NCBI GenBank assembly: GCA_964430475.1
Contig: CAYSEQ010000005.1
Span: forward strand, 1 to 61,853
DNA length: 61,853 nt
Reading direction: 5' to 3'
From: CAYSEQ01 sp964430475
Lineage (GTDB): Bacteria > Patescibacteriota > Microgenomatia > UBA8517
Positions 51,349-59,525 of the stretch are shown one piece after another. A program made the translations under genes and the position numbers. How positions within the stretch are numbered: position 1 is the stretch's first letter; each line of letters opens with the position of its first letter. The notes under the pieces were generated by a model that was not told the origin of the DNA, ran no database searches, and saw only the letters and a list, made by a program, of their open reading frames with translations.

Positions 51349-52050
51349 CTAAATAACCTCTTCACTTTCTTCTTCTACAATTTCTTTCACTATTTCTTCT
51401 TTTTTATGAACTAACTCCGGAGGGGTGAAGGACACATATTCGATTTTTTCCGGAGGAAAGGAGGGTGTGTGAGAAAGTCGGGGTGATCTTTTGACCTCAC
51501 GAATGAATACTTTTACTGTCCTTCCACTAATGGATTTTATAAATACCTGATATGCGTTTCCCAAAGATATTAGTCTTTTAAGTTTTGCTGAAAGGTCGTC
51601 AGGTAATTTCCCAACTAGGTTTCCATCCATTGTCGTGACACAAATTCTGTGTGAATGTGTATTTAGCTTTACCTCATCGCCACTATCGAGTTTAGCAAGA
51701 ATTTTGGGATTACCTACATGGATAAGAGTGACGACTTTAGTTTTCCCCGGTTCTTCCAAGAAGACATCGGGTTTTGTGGGTTTGGAATTGTAAATTTCGC
51801 CCTTTTTTAACTTTTTCCACTTTTCTAAAGATTTTGTTGCAATGGAATTAAAGGGGTCTATCTTTAAAACTTTTAATGCCGTTGCTTTTGCCTCTTTTAT
51901 GCGTCCTAATTCAGCAAGACACCTAGCCAGGCGGTTAAGAGCGTCGATATTTTCAGAATCTTTAGAAAGGATCTCCTGGTTTATTTCAAGTGCTTTTTGC
52001 CAATTTCCCTTTAGGGCTTGGGAAATTGCTTCTTGGGCAAGCTCGTCCAT
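51349..52050 (-). CDS. TPR protein with C-terminal beta domain (HIRAN-like)
   Basis: The start is set at ATG 52050 (MDELAQEAISQALKGNW), a good TPR start, rather than the longer frame. The 233-residue protein has two TPR-like helix pairs (about 1-90, including ALEINQEILSKDSENIDALN). The second part (about 110-200, VTLIHVGNPKILAKLDSGDE, ICVTTMDGNLVGKLPDDLSA) is beta-rich and resembles a HIRAN-type DNA-end-binding module, but that is only a hint. The acidic C-terminal tail ends EEESEEVI. Confidence 0.65.
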   Translation of the reverse strand: MDELAQEAISQALKGNWQKALEINQEILSKDSENIDALNRLARCLAELGRIKEAKATALKVLKIDPFNSIATKSLEKWKKLKKGEIYNSKPTKPDVFLEEPGKTKVVTLIHVGNPKILAKLDSGDEVKLNTHSHRICVTTMDGNLVGKLPDDLSAKLKRLISLGNAYQVFIKSISGRTVKVFIREVKRSPRLSHTPSFPPEKIEYVSFTPPELVHKKEEIVKEIVEEESEEVI

Positions 52051-52117
52051 AAACTGTTTAATTTTATACTTTAAGTAGTATAAGGACAATGTAGTGAAAG
52101 TCAATAAGTAGATAAGG

Positions 52118-52123
52118 TATAAT
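52118..52123 (+). promoter_or_regulatory. TATAAT -10 box before yebC
   Basis: TATAAT lies 47 nt before the ATG at 52170, preceded by GTAGATAAGG; no clear -35. It is one of several -10-only promoters in this window. Confidence 0.4.
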
Positions 52124-52169
52124 AAAGGGCTTATAATTTATCCAGAAAGTTTTAGGAAAATAAAAGTTT

Positions 52170-52916
52170 ATGTCAGGGCATTCGCATTACGCAACAATAA
52201 GAAGACAGAAAGAGGCAAGAGATGCAGCCAAGGGGCAAATCTTTTCTAAACTTGCCAGGGCAATTCAAATTGCCGTAAGAAGCGGAGGAAGTTCCGATCC
52301 CCAGACTAATTACAAGTTGAGGGTTGCTATTGAACAAGCCCGAGCGGCGAATATGCCTAAAGAGAATATTGATCGGGCAATCTCAAAGGGAGTCGGGACA
52401 AGCGAGGCGATAGAGGAGGTATCTTATGAGGGGTATGGGCCTGGTGGGGTTGCAGTTTTAGTAGAGGCTGCCACAGATAACAGAAATAGGACAGGTCAAG
52501 AAATTAAGAACTTGTTTGAAAAAAATGGTGGAAATCTTGCAGGACCGGGATCTGTTGCTTTCAATTTTGAGCCTATGGGTTTGATTGTAGTGAAAAAGGA
52601 GCAAAATGTTGAGGATCAAATGCTTAAAATCATAGATCAACAAGTGGAGGATTTACAGGAAGTGGACGATGCAATTGAGGTTTATGTAAGTCCGGACATG
52701 CTTTCTGATGTAAGGAATAAACTTAAAGATTTAGGGTTTACTATTTTATCCTTTGAATTAATTAAAAAGCCAAAGAGCTTGATTCAGGTTACGGAACCCA
52801 ACCTTGCTCAAAAAATCCTTACCTTTTTAGATAAATTGGAAAGTCACAGTGATGTTCAAAAGGTTTATGCCAATTTAGATATTCCTAGTGATGTCCTCAA
52901 AACCCTTAAAATCTAA
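52170..52916 (+). CDS. yebC: YebC/PmpR (TACO1) family protein
   Basis: This 248-residue protein has the signature GHSHYATIRRQKEARDAAKG at the start, followed by SKLARAIQIAVRSGG, NIDRAISKGVG and YEGYGPGGVAVLVEAATDNR. It has the usual three domains. In bacteria the family acts as a DNA-binding regulator or in translation at polyproline, as in its mitochondrial relative. Length is normal. It precedes the membrane protein by 21 nt. Confidence 0.95.
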   Translation: MSGHSHYATIRRQKEARDAAKGQIFSKLARAIQIAVRSGGSSDPQTNYKLRVAIEQARAANMPKENIDRAISKGVGTSEAIEEVSYEGYGPGGVAVLVEAATDNRNRTGQEIKNLFEKNGGNLAGPGSVAFNFEPMGLIVVKKEQNVEDQMLKIIDQQVEDLQEVDDAIEVYVSPDMLSDVRNKLKDLGFTILSFELIKKPKSLIQVTEPNLAQKILTFLDKLESHSDVQKVYANLDIPSDVLKTLKI

Positions 52917-52937
52917 TTTTTAAATTAATCATTTTTT

Positions 52938-53717
52938 ATGTCCAGGATTTCTAAAAGAAAGCGTTTCTTGGCAAGTTCTTTTATTCTCTCTTTAGGTTTT
53001 ATAGGAATAAATTTTTTGCCTGAAGCGCAAAGATTCATGGCAATAGGATTTCTGGGTTTTTTGGCATTTATCCTCTTTGTCTTTTCATTATGGGAAGGGC
53101 TAGGAATAAATCAAACGCTTCTGACATTAATTCTTCCGCCTTTATTTACTGTAGGAGTGGGACTTTTTTGGTTTTTGCTGCCTTCAAATTTTCTTGCCAA
53201 GGTTCCAGTTATTATCTTTTTTGGTCTAGGAATTTATGCGCTTTGCCTTACTTTAAACATTTATACTGTTTCTGCGATTAGAACAATAGCTTTATTAAGA
53301 GCGGCGAGGGGAGTAGGTTTTGTTATCACTCTTGTTACTTTATTCCTTATTTTCGATACAATAATCTCTTTAAGACTACCCTTTTATTTTTCCAGTTTAC
53401 TGGTGTTTGTCGTTTCGTTTCTACTTTTTCTACAAGGTTATTGGTCTATACCTCTTGAGAAGGAATTTTCCTTTAAATTGTTAAGGCTTTCTTTGGTATC
53501 AGCACTAATAGTAGGGGAGATAGAGATCTCCCTTTTCTTTTGGCCGGTTAGTGTCGCGGTTGGTTCTCTTTTATTAACGACTACTTCCTATATGCTTTTG
53601 GGTTTAGGTCAGGCGTATTTGGAGGAAAGACTTTTTGCCCAAACCGTAAGGGAGTATCTTTTGGTTGGTATAGCTGTTTTTTTTGGAATGTTTCTAGTAA
53701 CTCGTTGGGGCGGATAA
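52938..53717 (+). CDS. Integral membrane hypothetical protein, 7-8 TM
   Basis: This 259-residue, very hydrophobic protein has a short basic start (SRISKRKRFL) and 7-8 TM helices to the end FFGMFLVTRWGG. It has no conserved acidic pair or motif that I recognise. It follows yebC in the same orientation. It is the last gene before the 1.1-kb non-coding region. Confidence 0.7.
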   Translation: MSRISKRKRFLASSFILSLGFIGINFLPEAQRFMAIGFLGFLAFILFVFSLWEGLGINQTLLTLILPPLFTVGVGLFWFLLPSNFLAKVPVIIFFGLGIYALCLTLNIYTVSAIRTIALLRAARGVGFVITLVTLFLIFDTIISLRLPFYFSSLLVFVVSFLLFLQGYWSIPLEKEFSFKLLRLSLVSALIVGEIEISLFFWPVSVAVGSLLLTTTSYMLLGLGQAYLEERLFAQTVREYLLVGIAVFFGMFLVTRWGG

Positions 53718-54091
53718 TTTTATTTTTTTAAAGTCTTTTGCCAAATTTTTTATAGCACAAGGATAAAGAAAGAGGGGAGAGGGAGAGGAAGTAAGTCAAG
53801 TAAAATATTATAGGGTAATATATAAACTTGAATTTTCACGAAAATTATAGGGTATTTTCACGCTGCGGTACAAAGTCTTTAATCCCAAGAATACCCGAAA
53901 AAAGGTTAAAAGAAAGATCCGGACGAAGTAGAAGATAAAGTAAAAGATTAAGTTTTGATCTTTATTGCATTTCTATCACTTTATTACCTCCCACTCAAAA
54001 ACTTTTCTATTAATTTCAATTGTTATACTTTGATATAGTTTTTAGCTTCATTTTTGACTTTTAAGCATTTTTAAAGACCCTTTTTATAAAC

Positions 54092-54233
54092 CGTCCAAAA
54101 ATTTTGCATAGATTTTAGTTTAAGAGTTTGTGGATAATTTCAAGTGGCCTAAAAAATAATGACAAAAATAAAAAAAATAAAAAATTGAACTTATTAATAA
54201 TAAAAAAATAAAAGGAGCGAAAGTTTTTGGACG
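54092..54233. repeat. Inverted repeat CGTCCAAAAA / TTTTTGGACG, 122-nt apart
   Basis: The left arm at 54092-54101 and right arm at 54224-54233 are exact reverse complements of 10 bp. The DnaA-box-like 9-mer lies between them. Arms of this length are unlikely to arise by chance in a single 140-nt stretch, though both include a run of five A/T. Confidence 0.5.
54129..54137 (-). promoter_or_regulatory. Perfect DnaA-box consensus TGTGGATAA
   Basis: TGTGGATAA is the reverse complement of TTATCCACA, the strongest DnaA-binding 9-mer. It is the only perfect copy that I saw in the 1.1-kb region. A single site has limited value, but it lies inside an inverted repeat in AT-rich DNA. Confidence 0.4.
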
Positions 54234-54337
54234 ATGATAATTTATCTATCTCCTCTTAAATTTTAATGCCATTTTTAAATTAGCTTAAAAAGCTTTAAAA
54301 TAAAGACAAAAAACAGCGAGGGGATAAAATTACTCTA

Positions 54338-54376
54338 TGTCGCACAATAATACTTTTACGAACAATATAGCTTTAA
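54338..54376. repeat. dif-like repeat copy A
   Basis: TGTCGCACAAT-AATACT-TTTACGAACAA, followed by TATAG, resembles the dif layout of two 11-bp arms around a 6-bp centre (E. coli arm GGTGCGCATAA and arm TTATGTTAAAT). The same words recur at 54749-54790. It is 430 nt upstream of the Xer recombinase gene. Confidence 0.45.
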
Positions 54377-54725
54377 GTTAGAGGAGGAGGTTTTTTTTAT
54401 CAATTTCCTAGTAAAGAACTTTCTTTATGTTTTTCTTTCAAATATTTATTTTTAAAGATTTTATTTCCCTTTTAATAGGTTGTCCCAAAATATTAAACCA
54501 AAAAAATCCCGAAGAAAATATGCTAATATCTAATACTGATTAATCCCCTACCCCTACAAATTTTGAGCATTTAAGTTTCCAAAAAATCCTATCATTCGGT
54601 AAATTTGAGATAATTTTCATTTTAAACGATAAAAATTTTCTAAATAATCAAATAATAAATTTGATAAAAATTTTGGGTTAATAGGCTGGGAAGGTTAGAA
54701 TCTGATTGATCTTAAAGCTTTATAA

Positions 54726-54748
54726 ATTTCAAAAGACTTTTTTGAAAT
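54726..54748. repeat. 9-bp hairpin adjacent to dif-like copy B
   Basis: ATTTCAAAA (54726-54734) and TTTTGAAAT (54740-54748) form a perfect stem with loop GACTT. It abuts the second dif-like copy. It could also be a terminator-like structure, but no U-run follows on the plus strand. Confidence 0.45.
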
Positions 54749-54790
54749 TGTCGCACAATATTGACAAAGTTTTAGGAACATTATAGACTT
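54749..54790. repeat. dif-like repeat copy B, overlapping a promoter
   Basis: TGTCGCACAAT followed by ATTGACAAAG and TTTTAGGAACAT, then TATAGA. It is the same as copy A with a 4-nt longer centre. TTGACA and TATAGA within it are 15 nt apart and could form a weak promoter for the Xer gene at 54798. Overlap of recombinase promoter and repeat suggests regulation or recombination. Confidence 0.45.
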
Positions 54791-54797
54791 TTATAGC

Positions 54798-55754
54798 ATG
54801 CCCGAATCTGCCTCTTCTCAGACTTCAGATCTTGAGAAAAAAATAAATATGTTTCTTGAATTTCTTGAGATTGAGAAAGGTTGCTCTTCTTTGACAATTA
54901 GAAATTACAGACACTATTTAAATCGTTTTTCCCAATGGCTTAAAAGGGAAGGAATTAGTTTGAGGGTAGAAGATATAAATCCTGAGGTAATTCGGCAGTA
55001 CAGGGTATATCTTTCAAGGCTTTCGGATGGTAAAGGTGGGTATTTAAGCCGTAAAACCCAAGGATATCACGCAATTGCATTAAGGAGTTTCTTACGCTTC
55101 CTTATAAAGAATGATTTTAAAGTAATGTCGCCGGATAAGATTGATCTTCCAAAAGTTTCGGAAAGACAGGTAAAATTTCTGACAGGTGAACAAATTGAGA
55201 GACTTCTTAACGCACCTTCGCTTTCGACGATCCAAGGAAAAAGAGACAAGGCAATATTAGAAGTTTTATTTTCAACTGGACTTAGGGTTTCGGAACTTGT
55301 AAAGCTAGATCGTGATAAAATTGATCTGGAAAGAAGAGAGTTTGGAATTGTGGGAAAAGGAGGACGAGCAAGAGTAGTTTTTCTATCTACTAGAGCCACT
55401 GAATATCTAAAAAAGTATTTATCTGAAAGGAAAGATAACTTTAAACCTCTTTTTATTCGTCATAAAGGTAAAAAGGATGTAACTTTAAGCGATGAGGATG
55501 TAAGGCTTACGGTAAGGTCTATTCAAAGAATGATTAAAAATTACGGAAGAAAAATAAAGTTGCCGATTGAAGTCACACCTCATGTCATTCGACATTCTTT
55601 TGCGACTGATCTTTTGATGGCGGGTGCGGATTTAAGAAGTGTACAGGAAATGCTAGGACACAAAAATGTTTCAACCACTCAAATTTATACCCATGTTACC
55701 CATAAACATTTGCGCGAAATTCATGAAGCTTTTCATGGTAAGGGAGGTGGATAA
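54798..55754 (+). CDS. xerD: Tyrosine recombinase XerC/XerD family
   Basis: This 318-residue protein has a SAM-like N-terminal domain (KINMFLEFLEIEKGCSSLTI) and a catalytic C-terminal half with all residues: Arg163 (LRVSELVKL), Lys187, His262 and Arg265 (HVIRHSFAT), His288 (LGHKN) and Tyr297 (IYTHV). It resolves chromosome dimers at dif or acts on mobile DNA. Only one Xer gene is in the window, so a single-recombinase system is possible. Repeats in the 5' flank may be its target. Confidence 0.9.
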   Translation: MPESASSQTSDLEKKINMFLEFLEIEKGCSSLTIRNYRHYLNRFSQWLKREGISLRVEDINPEVIRQYRVYLSRLSDGKGGYLSRKTQGYHAIALRSFLRFLIKNDFKVMSPDKIDLPKVSERQVKFLTGEQIERLLNAPSLSTIQGKRDKAILEVLFSTGLRVSELVKLDRDKIDLERREFGIVGKGGRARVVFLSTRATEYLKKYLSERKDNFKPLFIRHKGKKDVTLSDEDVRLTVRSIQRMIKNYGRKIKLPIEVTPHVIRHSFATDLLMAGADLRSVQEMLGHKNVSTTQIYTHVTHKHLREIHEAFHGKGGG

Positions 55755-55757
55755 TAA

Positions 55758-56264
55758 ATGTTTACGCTAGTTTTACCGGGTTATTCTCAACATAACGAGG
55801 AGTGGGCTGAAGAAGTAGCCAATAAACTAAGACTTTCCCATGAAATAAAAATTCATAGGTGGGGGCATTGGAGCGGTGGGAATTTTTCTTTGGAAGAGGA
55901 AATCAAAAAACTTATAAACGAGATAGGCAAAGAAAAGATAAATATTATTGCGAAATCGATTGGTGTTTATGTTGCTTTCAATCTTATCCCTAAGATACCG
56001 TCTCAAATAGGAAGGGTCATTTTCTGCGGAATTTCAAGTGTTGAGCGCGAGGATGAGAAAAAACTAATAAAAGAAGTCGTAAGTTTAGTAGGCGAAGAAA
56101 ATATCTTATGTATCCAAAACGAGCAGGATAAGTATGTTTCTTATTCCAATGCAGAGAAATTCTACCACTCGGCAAGTCCGAATTTAAGAATTATTTCTAA
56201 ACCTAGGGCAGATCACGAATATCCTTATTTTGAGGATTTTGAAAATTTTCTTAAGAAGAAATGA
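55758..56264 (+). CDS. RBBP9/YdeN-type alpha/beta serine hydrolase
   Basis: This 168-residue protein has the small alpha/beta-hydrolase layout: LVLPGYSQHNEEWAEEVA at the start, the nucleophile Ser67 in IIAKSIGVYVAF, the acid Asp in NEQDKYVSYSNAEKF and the base His in ADHEYPYFEDF. The elbow is A-x-S-x-G instead of G-x-S-x-G. The gene starts 3 nt after the Xer stop. Substrate unknown; the RBBP9 family is not settled in function. Confidence 0.8.
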   Translation: MFTLVLPGYSQHNEEWAEEVANKLRLSHEIKIHRWGHWSGGNFSLEEEIKKLINEIGKEKINIIAKSIGVYVAFNLIPKIPSQIGRVIFCGISSVEREDEKKLIKEVVSLVGEENILCIQNEQDKYVSYSNAEKFYHSASPNLRIISKPRADHEYPYFEDFENFLKKK

Positions 56265-56269
56265 ACTCT

Positions 56270-58918
56270 TTAAGTTTCCTGTTTTTCTTCACCCTCCTCG
56301 TTCTTATTTAGAGGAGCTACTGCAGCAACCGCGTCTTTTTCTTTGGCAAAACGCATGAGAATTACTCCTTGAGTTGCCCTTCCCATCCGAGGAATATTTT
56401 TTATCGGAAGTTTAATTACTTGCCCAGTTTTTGATGTTATTATTATTTGGTCAGTATCGTGAGTGACAAGGGTTGCAGAAGCAAGATCTCCGGTTTTTTG
56501 GTTGACGACTGCCGCTTTTACCCCCTTGCCTCCCCTCCTTTGGATTGGGAAAAGTTCAATAGGAGTTCTTTTACCAAGACCTTTTTCAGAAATCGTTAAT
56601 ATATCCCTGAACAACTTTTTACGCTTATCAGTTTGAATGCTAGTTGAAGAAGGAAAAACTTGTGCATTTATTACCTCATCTATTTTTTCCAATTTTATTC
56701 CCCGCACTCCGCTTGTAGCCCTTCCCATTGCTCTTACATTAGTTTCAGGAAAAACAATTCCCTTACCTTTTTTGGTGATAATTATTACATTGTCGGCTCC
56801 ACTAGTTTCGTGTACAGAAACCAAACTATCATCAGGATCAAGTTTTATTGCAATAAGTCCAGACGAACGCAGATTTTGGAATTCTTCAACCGGAGTTTTC
56901 TTAACAACCCCTTTCGAGGTTGTCATTAAAAGGTGCGCGCCCTTTTTCTTAAGAGGTAGGACAGACATTATTTTTTCGGAAGGGTCGATGTTGAGAATAT
57001 TGACAATTGCCTGGCCTTTTGACTGTCTTGTTGATTCCGGAATTTCCCAAACTTTTGTCGAGTAAGCCTTTCCTTTATCTGTAAAAAATAAAATAGTATC
57101 GTGTGTTGTTGCAGAGATTAAATGTTCAATTTCATCTTCCTCCTTGGTCACCATTCCCACCACTCCCTTCCCTCCTCTTCTTTGTGTCCTATAAGTTTGG
57201 CGTGGTACTCTTTTAATATACCCAGTTTTGGTTAAGGTAATGATGGTTTCTTCTTTAGGAATAAGATCTTCTTCTCTAAAGTCTCCAATTTTTTGATGAT
57301 AAATTTTAGTGCGTCTTTCATCACCAAATTTTTCTTTAAGATTTGATAATTCTTTTTTAATGATTTCCAACACTTTTGTTGGATCTTTAAGTATTGCGGT
57401 GAGTTTCTCAATAAGTTTTCTAACTTCTTCGTACTCATTTTCTATTTTTTCCCTTTCAAGAGCCGCAAGCCTCCTTAATTGCATATCAAGGATTGCGTTT
57501 GCTTGAATTTCAGTTAGGGCGAATTTTTTCATTAGGTTGTTTTTAGCGTCTTCTTGGGTTTTTGATTGACGGATTGTTTGTATCACCTCATCAAGATTAT
57601 CAAGAGCAATTTTGAGCCCCTCCAAAATATGTGCCCGGCGCTTGGCATTGGTTAGCTCAAATATGGTTCTCCGTGTGACAACCTTTTGCCGATGTTTAAT
57701 ATACTCAACTATTATCTGCTTAAGATTTAAAGTGTATGGGGTTCCTTCTACTAAAGCCACAAAGTTCGCAGGAAAAGAAATTTGAAGTTGGGTATGTTTG
57801 TAAAGATTATTAAGGATAGATTTTGGCCTTGCATCCCTCTTAAGATCAATGACTATTCGCATTCCTTCTTTGTCGGATTCGTCCCTTAAATCTGAAATAC
57901 CCACTAATTTCTTTTCTTTCACAAGTTCGGCTATTTTTTTAACTAATTGTGATTTATTTACTTGATAAGGTATTTCGGAAATGACTATCTGTTGTTTGCC
58001 TTTAGCATGTTTTCCTGTCGCCTCTTTAATTTCGGCTATCCCCCTAACTAGAATTTTTCCTCGTCCTGTTGCGTAGACTTCTTTTAAAGAAGTTGCATCG
58101 TAGATGCTTCCTCCTGTTGGAAAATCTGGGCCTGGAATTATTTTAATTAGTTCATCTATTGTAACGTCGCTTTCAAAGCCAACCTCTGTTATCTTCGCCT
58201 GATTTTCTCCGTCTTTATACTGATTGCTATCTTTGCCATTTTCTCCTGTTGCGATAAGATCAATTTTTTTAATTACAAAGTCCGTTGAATTTTCCTGAAC
58301 TTCTTTTTCAAAGACTACCCTCCCCTTTTCAATTGTAGCAACAATTGCATCTACCACCTCACTTAGATTATGAGGCGGAATTTTCGTTGCCATCCCCACA
58401 GCTATTCCTTCAGAACCCATAAGGAGTAAGTTTGGTAAAAGGGCTGGGAGGTATTGAGGTTCTTTTAAAGTTGCATCAAAATTGTCCATGAAGTCAACAG
58501 TTTCCTTTTCAATATCAGAAAGCATAAATTCCGAAATTTGAGAAAGCTTAACCTCGGTGTATCTCATTGCAGCAGGAGGATCGCCATCAACCGAGCCAAA
58601 ATTACCTTGACCCTTGATAAGCGGATACCTTAAAGAAAAGTCTTGTGCCATTCTAACCAATGCGTCGTAAACTGCCATATCTCCGTGGGGATGGTATTTG
58701 CCTAGAACTTCTCCTACAACTTTGGCAGATTTGGTAAAAGATGAGGTATGGGTAAGACCCATCTGTTGCATCGCATAGAGAATTCTTCGGTGTACAGGTT
58801 TTAGTCCATCACGCACATCCGGGAGAGCCCGAGCTACGATAACGCTCATTGCGTAATCAAGGTAGCTTTTCTGTACTTCATCAACAATGGGTGCGGGTTT
58901 TATCTTGCCTATTTCCAT
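56270..58918 (-). CDS. gyrA: DNA gyrase subunit A
   Basis: This 882-residue type II topoisomerase subunit cuts and passes DNA. The catalytic Tyr120 is in PPAAMRYTEVKLS. The N-terminal gate starts with VDEVQKSYLDYAMSVIVARA. The C-terminal beta-pinwheel has the GyrA-box motif QRRGGKGV in two places (blade starts at QRRGGKGVVGMV and QRRGGKGVKAAV), which marks gyrase rather than topoisomerase IV. It carries an acidic tail (NKNEEGEEKQET). There is no intein. It converges on the hydrolase gene. Confidence 0.97.
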   Translation of the reverse strand: MEIGKIKPAPIVDEVQKSYLDYAMSVIVARALPDVRDGLKPVHRRILYAMQQMGLTHTSSFTKSAKVVGEVLGKYHPHGDMAVYDALVRMAQDFSLRYPLIKGQGNFGSVDGDPPAAMRYTEVKLSQISEFMLSDIEKETVDFMDNFDATLKEPQYLPALLPNLLLMGSEGIAVGMATKIPPHNLSEVVDAIVATIEKGRVVFEKEVQENSTDFVIKKIDLIATGENGKDSNQYKDGENQAKITEVGFESDVTIDELIKIIPGPDFPTGGSIYDATSLKEVYATGRGKILVRGIAEIKEATGKHAKGKQQIVISEIPYQVNKSQLVKKIAELVKEKKLVGISDLRDESDKEGMRIVIDLKRDARPKSILNNLYKHTQLQISFPANFVALVEGTPYTLNLKQIIVEYIKHRQKVVTRRTIFELTNAKRRAHILEGLKIALDNLDEVIQTIRQSKTQEDAKNNLMKKFALTEIQANAILDMQLRRLAALEREKIENEYEEVRKLIEKLTAILKDPTKVLEIIKKELSNLKEKFGDERRTKIYHQKIGDFREEDLIPKEETIITLTKTGYIKRVPRQTYRTQRRGGKGVVGMVTKEEDEIEHLISATTHDTILFFTDKGKAYSTKVWEIPESTRQSKGQAIVNILNIDPSEKIMSVLPLKKKGAHLLMTTSKGVVKKTPVEEFQNLRSSGLIAIKLDPDDSLVSVHETSGADNVIIITKKGKGIVFPETNVRAMGRATSGVRGIKLEKIDEVINAQVFPSSTSIQTDKRKKLFRDILTISEKGLGKRTPIELFPIQRRGGKGVKAAVVNQKTGDLASATLVTHDTDQIIITSKTGQVIKLPIKNIPRMGRATQGVILMRFAKEKDAVAAVAPLNKNEEGEEKQET

Positions 58919-59277
58919 TAGAGTTTGAACAAAAGTGGATTACACACCTAAAAAGATGGGACGTAAGTTAGGAAGCAATAATTTTAAACCGAATGTTTGC
59001 TTCTTAACTCGCCTCCCATTACTTTTTAAACCTTTTTATACTTTATATTGTAGACTTTTTGAAGTGAAAATACAAGGAAAAGTGTGGTGTGGAAACATAT
59101 TCTTATCTCTTCTTATAGTATGGGTTTAGGTGAAATGATCTTTGCATGAATTTCTTTTTTTTAACCATAACAAAAAGTACGAAATTTCTTAAAAACGAAT
59201 AAATCTTTCATACTAAAACTTGGAAGGAATGCTTTTAAATGTATTTTTCGTTTTTAGAGATCGATATAATTATTGTT

Positions 59278-59525
59278 ATGGCTAAAAAAAGGTACGATAG
59301 ACTTTCTATTCTGGGTATTCTGTTTCATTTCTCGCAATTCTAACATCAATGTTCAGTTTAAAATTAGGATTTATTATTTCACTGTCCTTTTTAATATTAG
59401 GATATTTTATTATTAGGTCAAGAAATGTTAAATTTAGTTTTGTTGAATATTTGGGAATATGGTTAATTATTATGACAAAATGGCAATTTAGAAGACTAGA
59501 ACTTTTTAGGATTTTTTGTTATTGA
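59278..59525 (+). pseudogene. Frameshifted small membrane protein
   Basis: The ATG at 59278 opens MAKKRYDRLSILGILFHFS, which stops at 59341. One base back the frame continues LAILTSMFSLKLGFIISLSF and LILGYFIIRSRNVKFSFVEY to TGA at 59523-59525. The restored product is about 82 residues with two TM helices. The missing base is probably in the T-rich CATTTC. An ATG in the second frame (MFSLKLGFII) could also start a shorter intact protein. The 3' end overlaps hppA by 30 nt, convergent. The rest of the gap 58919-59277 holds nothing that I recognise. Confidence 0.45.

Larger units (their letters stand above)
53718..54797. other. 1.08-kb AT-rich non-coding region upstream of the Xer gene
   Basis: No ORF of note lies here. 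The region has a direct repeat (TTATAGGGTA near 53809 and 53845, each near TTTTCACG), one perfect DnaA-box-type 9-mer, a long-range inverted repeat and two copies of a dif-like word, listed separately. The composition is strongly AT-rich (many runs of A and T). Such a region can be an origin, a recombination locus or simply a spacer. No cluster of DnaA boxes is present, so origin is not claimed. Confidence 0.6.

Noticed and set aside
53718..54797. Chromosomal origin oriC
   Set aside because: Only one perfect DnaA box was seen, no dnaA or dnaN is nearby and GC skew could not be computed, so it is listed only as a non-coding region with repeats.
58935..59129. 64-codon ORF upstream of gyrA
   Set aside because: There is no family match in sight, the residues look like a random frame, and it overlaps the region that should hold the gyrA promoter.
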